NCBI GenBank assembly: GCA_964457585.1
Contig: CAYWFU010000044.1
Location: forward strand, 1-22,994
Direction: 5' to 3'
DNA: 22,994 nt
Source of the DNA: CAYWFU01 sp964457585
GTDB taxonomy: Bacteria; JACRDZ01
The notes beneath the pieces were generated by a model. It had not been told where the DNA came from. It was given only the letters and a program-made list of their open reading frames with translations, and did not search any database. Each line of letters starts with the position of its first letter. Position 1 is the stretch's first letter. Made by a program: the position numbers and the translations under genes. This document shows positions 15,979-22,977 of this stretch, one piece after another.

Positions 15979-17681
15979 ACCTCCAGAATAATTTTAACAA
16001 ATTAAATTTAAATCAAAAGCAAGTGGTAATGCATACTGATACACCCTTATTAATTATTGCAGGACCAGGTACAGGCAAAACCTTCACTTTAACTTCCAGA
16101 ATTGCTTACTTAATAGAAAATTTAAAAGTTTCACCTGAGCATATTCTAGCCCTAACATTTACAAGAAGAGCAGCAAAAGAAATGAAAGATCGTCTTCTTG
16201 AAATGCTTGGTAAAAATATTTCCGATAAAGATATTTTTATTGGAACATTGCATGCTTTTGGATATAAGCTATTGCTTGGAGAATCATTTTCAGGTGGAAA
16301 TTTTTCAATTTACTCACCAGATGATTCTGTCCTGCTTTTGCGTGAAATAATTAAAGAAAAAAAAATCAAAAATCCGGATGCCGGAAATTTATTAAATAAA
16401 ATATCAATTTATAAAAATTTTGAAGCTAATGACAATATTCAATCACAGGAATTTATCAAAATTTTTGAAGCATACCAGAATAGGTTAAGAGAATATAATG
16501 CATTGGATTTTGATGATCTTCTTTTGGAGAGCTATAGATTATTAAATGAAAATAAAGAAATAAAATTAAAATATCAAAAGAAATTTACACATATCTTTAT
16601 TGATGAATATCAGGATATCAATAATATCCAATACAAGTTAATAAAACTTTTAGCGCTCGCTGCTCAAAACCTGACTGTAATAGGCGACCCGGATCAGGCA
16701 ATTTATGCTTTTAGAGGAGCGAATATAGAAAATTTTACACAATTTAAAAAAGATTTTCCTTTATATAAGGAAATATCTTTAGAAAATAATTATCGTTCAA
16801 GTGGAATAATTCTTGATGCATCACAGCAGGTAATAGTAAAAAATAAAAATAGATTAAAAAAATTTTTGCATACAGAATTGGATAAAGGCATTAATATAGA
16901 AATCATGGACTTTACAGGTGAACTTGCTGAAGCTGAAATGGTGGCAAAGCGTATAGAACAAATGATTGGCGGTACAAGTTTTTTCTCGCATGATAGTAAT
17001 TGGGCAAATTCAGCACAGTCAGAAAATAGAAGTTTTTCTGATTTTGCGATTTTGTATCGTTTTCAGGTACAGGGGAATATTTTTGAAAAAGTTTTGAAAG
17101 AACATAATATCCCTTATCAGCGAGTGAAGCCCATGAACGATGAATCAAATCTGGAAACACTGATCTCAAAATATTCATGCAGACTCAGTCAGAATCCATC
17201 TGATAAAATAGCGCAAATTCGTTTACTGCAATATTCAGGTACATTAAATTTAGAGTTAAATAGTTTAAATCCTGAATGTAAAAAGTATTTATATAATGAG
17301 ATAGAGAATATTGAAGAAGATACATTTGAATATAACATTGAAAAAGTTACTTTGATTACTATGCATGGAGCTAAAGGATTAGAATTTCCAGTAGTATTTA
17401 TTACAGGCTGTGAGCAGGGGATAATTCCGTATCTAAAGCAAAATAGTGTTGAAGAACTTGAAGAAGAAAGACGATTATTTTATGTTGGAATGACCAGAGC
17501 TAAAGAAAGATTGATTTTAAGCTCAGCGAATAAACGTTTTCTCTTTGGAAAAACAGAGGAACGAAATAAATCCCCTTTTATTAATGATATTTCAGAAGAA
17601 TTGAAAGAAATATATCAGGAGAAAAAGAAGAAAAAAAAGGTAAAAAAAGAACCTGAGAATAAGCAGTTATCTTTATTTTAA
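15975..17681 (+). CDS. Compact UvrD/PcrA-type superfamily 1 DNA helicase
   Basis: This is an SF1A helicase of 568 residues, clearly shorter than the 700 or more usual for UvrD/PcrA. Motifs in order: Q-motif LNLNQKQVV (10-18), Walker A GPGTGKT (30-36), motif Ia LTFTRRAAKEM (60-70), Walker B DEYQDIN (210-216), motif III GDPDQAIYAFRGA (237-249), NYRSS (272-276), motif V TMHGAKGLEF (462-471) and motif VI VGMTRAKERL (504-513). The region between motifs IV and V, where the 2B subdomain sits, is short. The last residues after a lysine-rich stretch are QLSLF, an exact match to the bacterial beta-clamp-binding consensus. The start overlaps the EndoQ-like gene by 4 bp, so it probably unwinds or displaces the nicked strand in that repair path. 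It converges on ribD with a 9-bp overlap. Confidence 0.9.
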   Translation: MNLQNNFNKLNLNQKQVVMHTDTPLLIIAGPGTGKTFTLTSRIAYLIENLKVSPEHILALTFTRRAAKEMKDRLLEMLGKNISDKDIFIGTLHAFGYKLLLGESFSGGNFSIYSPDDSVLLLREIIKEKKIKNPDAGNLLNKISIYKNFEANDNIQSQEFIKIFEAYQNRLREYNALDFDDLLLESYRLLNENKEIKLKYQKKFTHIFIDEYQDINNIQYKLIKLLALAAQNLTVIGDPDQAIYAFRGANIENFTQFKKDFPLYKEISLENNYRSSGIILDASQQVIVKNKNRLKKFLHTELDKGINIEIMDFTGELAEAEMVAKRIEQMIGGTSFFSHDSNWANSAQSENRSFSDFAILYRFQVQGNIFEKVLKEHNIPYQRVKPMNDESNLETLISKYSCRLSQNPSDKIAQIRLLQYSGTLNLELNSLNPECKKYLYNEIENIEEDTFEYNIEKVTLITMHGAKGLEFPVVFITGCEQGIIPYLKQNSVEELEEERRLFYVGMTRAKERLILSSANKRFLFGKTEERNKSPFINDISEELKEIYQEKKKKKKVKKEPENKQLSLF

Positions 17682-18770
17682 GTATTCCGGATAACCCGTA
17701 ATTATAATATCTGAATCAATTTTTTTGATTTTTAAATTTTCAACATTAATGCAATCCATAATATTTGGGATTCCATTTCCCTCAACTGGAGTTAATGCAT
17801 TTTTCCCTCCAGAAATTTTAGGACTTACGAAAAAAATAATTTTATCAATTAATTTCTGTTCAAAAAAATAAGCATTGGTTGTTGCTCCGCCTTCAATCAA
17901 TATACTTGTAATGCCCTGCTTGCTGAGTATGGATAGTAGATCCGCTAAATCGAATATCTTCCCTTTAACCGGTAATGAAAGAACTTTTATATTCTTTGAA
18001 GTTAAAATATTTTTTTTAGTAATCGATGCTGATTCACTGGAGACAATTAATGTTGGATTGCCATCTTTTATAATATTACTATTCAGTGGAATACGTAAAT
18101 TCGGATCTAATACTATGCGCAATGGGAATGCGGTGCAATTTTTAATTAGATATGGAGTTAAATGCGGATTATCCTTAATTACAGTTCCGACACCTATTAG
18201 AATAGCATCATTTATTTTCCTGTATTTATGAACAAGTTTACGCGATTTTTCATTTGAAATCCATTTTGAATCACCTGATTCAGTTGCAATTTTACCATCT
18301 AGAGTCATAGCCATTTTCAATGTAACATAGGGCGTTCCAATGGTTATAAATTTTTTAAAAGCCTCATAAAATATATCTATTTCACCGGATAAATTTTCTA
18401 TCTCTGTAGAAATTTTATTTGTTTTTAAAATATTTATCCCTTTACCTTTAACCAGCGGATTAGGATCCAGCATCCCTATCACTACTTTTTTAATCCCTGA
18501 CTGCAATATTGCATTTGTACAAGGCGGAGTTTTCCCAAAATGACAGCATGGTTCAAGAGTAACAAAAAGTGTTGCATCCTTAGCATTTTTACCAGCCTGC
18601 TTTAAAGCATTAATTTCCGCATGTGATGACCCAAATTTCTCGTGGTATCCTTCTCCAATAATTTTATCATTTTTTACCAGTACAGCTCCAACCATTGGAT
18701 TTGGACTAACAGAACCAGCGCCATAGAGAGCTAATTTTAATGCTCGACGCATAAAATATTTATTATTCAT
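17673..18770 (-). CDS. ribD: Bifunctional diaminohydroxyphosphoribosylaminopyrimidine deaminase / 5-amino-6-(5-phosphoribosylamino)uracil reductase
   Basis: RibD performs the second and third steps of riboflavin synthesis. In the 365-residue protein, the N-terminal deaminase domain (1-145) has the zinc site H50-A-E52 and PCCHFGKTPPC (C75, C84). The C-terminal reductase domain (about 146-365) begins PYVTLKMAMTLDGKIAT and includes SGDSKWIS and LIEGGATTNAYF, typical of NADPH-dependent HTP reductases. Length is normal. An AAGGTG ribosome binding site precedes the ATG. It lies 3.5 kb from ribE on the same strand, with unrelated genes between, so the usual rib operon is not intact. ribH and ribBA are absent. 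A perfect 18-bp palindrome just upstream (18790-18807) may be an operator. Confidence 0.93.
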   Translation of the reverse strand: MNNKYFMRRALKLALYGAGSVSPNPMVGAVLVKNDKIIGEGYHEKFGSSHAEINALKQAGKNAKDATLFVTLEPCCHFGKTPPCTNAILQSGIKKVVIGMLDPNPLVKGKGINILKTNKISTEIENLSGEIDIFYEAFKKFITIGTPYVTLKMAMTLDGKIATESGDSKWISNEKSRKLVHKYRKINDAILIGVGTVIKDNPHLTPYLIKNCTAFPLRIVLDPNLRIPLNSNIIKDGNPTLIVSSESASITKKNILTSKNIKVLSLPVKGKIFDLADLLSILSKQGITSILIEGGATTNAYFFEQKLIDKIIFFVSPKISGGKNALTPVEGNGIPNIMDCINVENLKIKKIDSDIIITGYPEYLK

Positions 18771-18789
18771 TTTTCACCTTTATCTGGAA

Positions 18790-18807
18790 GTGCCAATGAA
18801 TTGGCAC
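18790..18807. promoter_or_regulatory. Perfect 18-bp palindrome upstream of ribD (operator-like)
   Basis: GTGCCAAT-GA-ATTGGCAC has two perfect 8-base arms around a 2-base centre, 20 bp before the ribD start. A minus-strand TATTAT (18812-18817) would place the transcription start inside it, a typical repressor position. It could instead be a short dispersed palindromic repeat. Confidence 0.45.
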
Positions 18808-18834
18808 AAATATAATAATTATCTTCCTATCAGA

Positions 18835-18868
18835 GAATCTACCCCGCAGCTTGCTGCGGGGTAGATTC
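18835..18868. repeat. Perfect GC-rich 16-bp inverted repeat (REP-like hairpin)
   Basis: GAATCTACCCCGCAGC (18835-18850) and its exact complement (18853-18868) are separated by TT, giving a 16-bp perfect stem. Its inner part is strongly GC-rich in otherwise AT-rich DNA. No T-run follows on either side, and it sits between divergent genes, so a simple terminator is unlikely. It resembles REP-type or IS200/IS605-associated hairpins. Confidence 0.7.
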
Positions 18869-18909
18869 ATTTGGAAATTTATGCTATTATATACTAAGTG
18901 AGGTCATAA

Positions 18910-19755
18910 ATGAAAGATAGTATTTTTTTTAAATATATAATAATATTTCTTTTAATTGGTGTTATTGTCTCCTCCAGATATCTGGATTTTTCCCATTTTC
19001 AATACTATAAGACAACAGGAGTCGCAAATTTATTTGGTAAAAGATTACTATTAACTGCTAATCCTGATATTTTAAAAAATAATTCACTTTCTAAAAAAGC
19101 AAAAAATAATTCAAACAATATACCCTTAATTACAAGTCAAATTCCTATATCAGCAATAAATAAACCGCCGGTTTTTGATACTATGCAGATAAAATTGAAA
19201 AACACAATCTTATTAGAAAATATTCCATTTGTTGTTCAAGCACCATTTGCAAATTGGAGAATTCATCATGAAAGCTGTGAAGAGGCATCTGTGCTTATGA
19301 TACATAATTATTTAACAGGATATAAAGAAATTGATATGAAGGTTATTGACCTTACACTTAGAAAAATGAAAGAGTTCCAGATAGAAAGAAATGGAGAGGA
19401 AAAGGATTTACACAAAGAGGAACTGGTTAATTTTATTAAGGATTTTTTTAATTATAAAAAAGTAAATTTGTATTACAATTCAACAATAAAAAATATCAAA
19501 GAAAAATTAGCGCATGGAACACCTGTTATTATCCCGGTAAAAGCAAAAATACTCTCAAATCCATATTATCGTGAAGCGGATTATCATGTTTTGGTAGTTA
19601 TAGGATATGATGATAATACTCAAAAAATCATAACTAATGATCCGGGAACAATCCGTGGACAAAGATATACTTATCCATATTCGGTTTTTGAATCTGCAAT
19701 GATTAAAGCAGGTGGAAATATTATAACAATTGAAGACTCACGCATTTCAAATTAA
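18910..19755 (+). CDS. Membrane-anchored C39-like cysteine peptidase
   Basis: This is a 281-residue protein with one N-terminal hydrophobic segment (about 8-21), probably an uncleaved anchor, then a variable Asn/Lys-rich linker to about 100. The C-terminal domain looks like peptidase C39_2: catalytic cysteine C123 in HESCEEASVLMI, histidine H226 in ADYHVLVVIGYDD, and aspartate D244 in ITNDPGT. The order Cys-His-Asp is that of papain-like C39 peptidases, acting outside the membrane. A GAGG ribosome binding site precedes the ATG, and an extended -10 (TGCTATTAT, 18882-18890) is a candidate promoter. There is no ABC transporter or bacteriocin gene nearby, so its substrate is unknown. It converges on the TPR gene with 9 bp between them. 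Confidence 0.78.
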   Translation: MKDSIFFKYIIIFLLIGVIVSSRYLDFSHFQYYKTTGVANLFGKRLLLTANPDILKNNSLSKKAKNNSNNIPLITSQIPISAINKPPVFDTMQIKLKNTILLENIPFVVQAPFANWRIHHESCEEASVLMIHNYLTGYKEIDMKVIDLTLRKMKEFQIERNGEEKDLHKEELVNFIKDFFNYKKVNLYYNSTIKNIKEKLAHGTPVIIPVKAKILSNPYYREADYHVLVVIGYDDNTQKIITNDPGTIRGQRYTYPYSVFESAMIKAGGNIITIEDSRISN

Positions 19756-19764
19756 AATTTCTTC

Positions 19765-21317
19765 TTAAAAATTAAGAGATTCAGGTTCGATGTTAAATTC
19801 TTTTAAAATATTATTAAATTTTTCTTCAGAAATTTTCCCCTTAACTTTTAGAATATCTCTTTTTGCAAGATTAATATTTGGTAAACCCAATTCCAAACAG
19901 ATTGAATATGCTTTAGCAGAAAATTTTAATGCAGATGTATAATTTTTATTATCAAAATATAATGTTCCTTTCACACCATATGTACTTGCAACTCCCTGAA
20001 TATCTCCAATTTTCTCAGAAATTTCCAGAGATTTTTGATAATTTTTTAATGCTTCTTCATACTTACCTGTATTTTGATAAACTCTGCCTATCTCATGTAA
20101 ACTGCGTGCAACTCCCTGAATATCTCCAATTTTATTAAAAATTTCCAGAGATTTTTGATAATTTTTTAATGCTTCTTCATACTTACCTGTATTTTGATAA
20201 ATTGCTCCTATATTATGTAAATGGCGCGCAACTCCCTGAATATCTCCAATTTTCTCAAAAATCTCCAGAGATTTTTGATAATTTTTTAATGCTTCTTCAT
20301 ACTTACCTATATTTTGATAAATTGCTCCTATATTATACAAACTACTTGCAACTCCCTGAATATCTCCAATTTTCTCAAAAATCTCCAAAGATTTTTGATA
20401 ATTTTTTAATGCTTCTTCATACTTACCTGTATCTTGATAAATTNNNNNNNNNNNNNNNNNNNNNNNNNNNNNNNNNNNNNNNNNNNNNNNNNNNNNNNNN
20501 NNNNNNNNNNNNNNNNNNNNNNNNNNNNNNNNNNNNNNNNNNNAGATTTTTGATAATTTTTTAATGCTTCTTCATACTTACCTGTATCTTGATAAATTGC
20601 TCCTATACTATTCAAATTTTTTGCAACTCCCTGAATATCTCCAATTTTTTCAAAAATCTCTATACTTTTATTAAACCATTCATAACTTTGTGTATAATCA
20701 GCAATCAGGTAATAAATCTGTCCTATTTTAAAAAATAGATTAGCAACAGCTTTTTCATCAGGTTCTTTATCAGTTTTATATTCTTCTAACAAAGTTTTAT
20801 AAAGATTAAGTTTTTTTAATAATTCCTCTTTGCTTTGATATGAAATAGGTTCAGCAATAAGAGTTTCTCGCACATTTAAAATCTGTCTGTAATTTTCAAT
20901 CCTAAAATTAAATACTCCACTTCTTCTTGACCAAAAATCAGGTGCTTTATTTGCAATTTCATTACGGCCAAACTCTGTTATCAAAAATAAAAGTCCCCAT
21001 TTTTGTTTAAAAAAAGCCTCACGCTGATAATTTATATATCCTAATACTTCGGGGAAAGCTTGTTCTATGTCATAAAAGCATATTACCATGTGGTCGTCTG
21101 TAATGTTAATATCCTGGATTACTTTCAGGGGATTTTTTTGTTCGTTATTGATATGGAATTCATGAATTGGAATTTTAAGCTTGCTTTTTAATCTATTAAT
21201 AATATCAGTTCGATTAGCCACTGTATCATAAATACCAAACACAAGACAACCTGTTTGAGTATTATTTAGTAAGGATGACAAGCGATTAATTTCTTCTTCA
21301 AAATTTTCTATTGCCAT
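19765..21317 (-). CDS. TPR-repeat protein with degenerate NTPase-like N-terminal domain (split by assembly gap)
   Basis: One gene is interrupted by the 100-N gap at 20444-20543. It starts at ATG 21317 with GGAG upstream, 3 bp after the AAA ATPase stop. Residues 1-150 look like a P-loop-fold domain lacking a working Walker A (VFGIYDTVANRT near 26-37). A Walker-B-like strand (HMVICFYDIE, 76-85) and the motif APDFWSRRSGVF (125-136) follow. From memory, that APDFW motif marks TPR proteins paired with AAA ATPases in cyanobacteria and Chloroflexi. At least six 40-residue TPRs follow (EIFEKIGDIQGVA ... IYQNTGKYEEALKNYQKSL), nearly identical at DNA level, then a divergent C-terminal cap. The halves are in different frames only because the gap length is a placeholder. 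TPRs suggest protein binding or sensing; the function is unknown. Confidence 0.8.
19985..20660. repeat. Near-identical 120-bp tandem repeats encoding 40-aa TPR units
   Basis: The block ACTCCCTGAATATCTCC recurs at 19991, 20111, 20231 and 20351, exactly 120 bases apart, and again at 20626 beyond the N gap. Most of each unit is conserved base for base, including GATTTTTGATAATTTTTTAA. Differences are concentrated at the positions encoding the first TPR helix (for example SSLYNI, RHLHNI, RSLHEI). This indicates recent duplication or homogenisation. Confidence 0.9.
20444..20543. other. Assembly gap (100 Ns) inside the TPR repeats
   Basis: Exactly 100 Ns, a standard scaffold placeholder. Repeat phase gives 275 bases between equivalent repeat points flanking it instead of a multiple of 120, so the true gap should be 65 + 120k bases. 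Replacing 100 by 65 also brings both halves of the gene into one frame. Confidence 0.95.
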
Positions 21318-21320
21318 CGT

Positions 21321-22550
21321 TTACTCCAGAAGTGGCTTTACTATAGGATGAATATCTCCCCATGTCTCATCATTTCGGTATTCTAACAAACTTAAATTGT
21401 GGAGTAATTCCTGAGTTATCTCTTCATTTATAATTTTTTTATCTTTATCTTCTTTTATTTGTTTAAGGATTTTATAATGTTTCTGCCGCAATAATGATCT
21501 ATAATCATTACGTATTTCAGATGCCATTTTGCGAACACTTTTGATATCAATAATATTTTTATTTTCACTCAAAGCATAATTAGCTGCACCCTGTATAAGT
21601 CGTATTAATTCTACCATCAACCCGCCGCTTAATTGTATGGTTTCCTCCAGAGCGTCTTTATTAATCAAATTTTCCTCCAAACGTTTCAGGATAACGGTTC
21701 TTAATGTTTGATATCCGGCTTCATATGTTTCTCCATTTTTATGAGAAATTTTTACATTTGGCAAAACAAAACTATTATGAAAATTGCGAACTATTTGTGA
21801 AAAATCATTTGAATATCTTAGAGCTATAGGAAAAGTATAAATTACCCGCGCATTAATTTTTGAAAGAGACATACTATGTTCAAAAAATAGGTGCCGGGCT
21901 TTATCAAGATCTGCTTTATCTATATCTTCAACAATAATGAGTACAGGTTTATTTATTTTTCTTTTAATTTCATCAATAGTAAAATTTATTTTCTCAATTA
22001 ATTCTGAAAGTCTTGGTTCTATCTTCTGCCGCATAATTGTTCTGCTTGAAGTTTCTTTGCCAAATTTTCCTTCGATTTTTAATGCAAGAAAATTAATATT
22101 AGCTGACAAGCTTGTTTCTTTAGGAATTTCGATAGTAGTTTCTTTAGTAATTTCATTTTTTAACCAATCAAAAATATCCTGTTGAAGGGATTGATTTATA
22201 TCTATTTTATTTTCATGAGCTTTCTGAAAAAGTTTAAGCGCCATAGCTAATATAACATCGACATAGGTGAGATCATAAAGATTAAGGCTCTCAGCAATAG
22301 AAAAATTAACGATAAATAATTGGTTATCAAGGAGAGATATTAGCTTGCTTAATTCTGTAGACTTACCGCTGCCGCGATGTCCTGTGAATAGAATTTTAAC
22401 CTCTTCTTGCATACCTCGTATATATGTTTCCATTTCATTCAATGGACCAATTGTTCTTGCAACGAAATAATTATCTAATTCTTCTCTGGTTTGCAATGAT
22501 TTTTTTGGATTAAAAATATTTAGTGTTTGAAATAAATCTTTAGCTTTCAT
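21321..22550 (-). CDS. AAA-type ATPase partner of the TPR protein
   Basis: This is a 409-residue cytoplasmic ATPase. Walker A GHRGSGKS is at 57-64, in the context FTGHRGSGKSTEL. Walker B VLIIVEDID is at 203-211, with R245 in the following ALRYSND as a candidate sensor or finger residue. A winged-helix-like region with LSGGLMVELIRLIQ (307-320) follows, and the C-terminus is WGDIHPIVKPLLE. The arrangement resembles STAND/Orc-Cdc6-like AAA ATPases. A GAGAG ribosome binding site precedes the start, and a good promoter lies at 22605-22634. The TPR gene follows after 3 bp, so the two are an operon and probably one complex. From memory, similar ATPase/TPR pairs occur in cyanobacteria and Chloroflexi without firm function. 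A role in signalling or defence is inference. Confidence 0.82.
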   Translation of the reverse strand: MKAKDLFQTLNIFNPKKSLQTREELDNYFVARTIGPLNEMETYIRGMQEEVKILFTGHRGSGKSTELSKLISLLDNQLFIVNFSIAESLNLYDLTYVDVILAMALKLFQKAHENKIDINQSLQQDIFDWLKNEITKETTIEIPKETSLSANINFLALKIEGKFGKETSSRTIMRQKIEPRLSELIEKINFTIDEIKRKINKPVLIIVEDIDKADLDKARHLFFEHSMSLSKINARVIYTFPIALRYSNDFSQIVRNFHNSFVLPNVKISHKNGETYEAGYQTLRTVILKRLEENLINKDALEETIQLSGGLMVELIRLIQGAANYALSENKNIIDIKSVRKMASEIRNDYRSLLRQKHYKILKQIKEDKDKKIINEEITQELLHNLSLLEYRNDETWGDIHPIVKPLLE

Positions 22551-22604
22551 TTTACTCTCTTTTTTAATAGTTTATAACCTTATTGTTACTAATAAATAAA
22601 CTTC

Positions 22605-22634
22605 ATTATAACCTTGCAAAATTATAGTGGTCAA
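22605..22634 (-). promoter_or_regulatory. Promoter of the AAA ATPase-TPR operon
   Basis: On the minus strand, TTGACC (22629-22634), an 18-base spacer and a perfect TATAAT (22605-22610) point to the ATPase gene and leave a leader of about 50 bases. Confidence 0.7.
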
Positions 22635-22700
22635 GTTAATTTTTTAACATATATACCTTTTTTGAATTAATTCTTTTGCAAATTCTCAAAATCAAAAATG

Positions 22701-22787
22701 TCAGCCATGGTGATGGAGCTTTCTTCTGTCCAAAATCCCATTCTTTCCATGCTTTCCATTCTGATTCAGGTCAATTGTATCTTTCAT
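22701..22787 (-). CDS. Possible tiny ORF (28 aa) or decayed gene start
   Basis: ATG at 22787 (MKDTIDLNQNGKHG...) follows a weak AAGAGA ribosome binding site and a good minus-strand promoter (22818-22846). The frame stops at 22701. An overlapping frame, 22667-22759, encodes a 30-residue acidic peptide (MESMERMGFWTEESS...). The two together look like one small gene broken by a frameshift, or leader peptides. Neither is recognised. Confidence 0.22.
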   Translation of the reverse strand: MKDTIDLNQNGKHGKNGILDRRKLHHHG

Positions 22788-22817
22788 AATTTAATCTCTT
22801 ATTTTGTTATTCTTAAT

Positions 22818-22846
22818 ATAATACTGTGCAAACTATGATGTTGCAA
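22818..22846 (-). promoter_or_regulatory. Promoter-like element upstream of tiny ORFs
   Basis: TTGCAA (22841-22846), a 17-base spacer and TATTAT (22818-22823) on the minus strand. It points at the short ORFs around 22667-22787, and beyond them at the AAA ATPase gene. It could be a second distal promoter for that operon. Confidence 0.4.
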
Positions 22847-22917
22847 GTGATAAATATTATTAAACTTGAAAAACAGTTAAATGTTAATCACTCAAATTGA
22901 CTGACTTTTTTATGTTA

Positions 22918-22977
22918 AAATTCCAAATTACAATTCCCAAATCCCAAATAAATTCCAATTTCCAAATTCAAAATGGC
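22918..22977. repeat. Degenerate TTCCAAA/CCCAAAT short repeat tract
   Basis: Variants of TTCCAAA, TTCCCAAA, TCCCAAA and TTCCAAT recur about six times in 60 bases, with no coding frame. The tract resembles low-complexity intergenic repeats seen in some AT-rich environmental genomes. Confidence 0.55.

Noticed and set aside
19756..19790. Bidirectional terminator TCTTAA-AAA-TTAAGA between convergent genes
   Set aside because: The stem is only 6 A/T pairs and no T-run follows on either strand.
20388..20406. Two separate TPR genes or a true frameshift
   Set aside because: The frame change is explained by the placeholder length of the N gap.
19985..20660. CRISPR array
   Set aside because: The repeats are 120 bp, contiguous and coding for TPR units, with no spacers.
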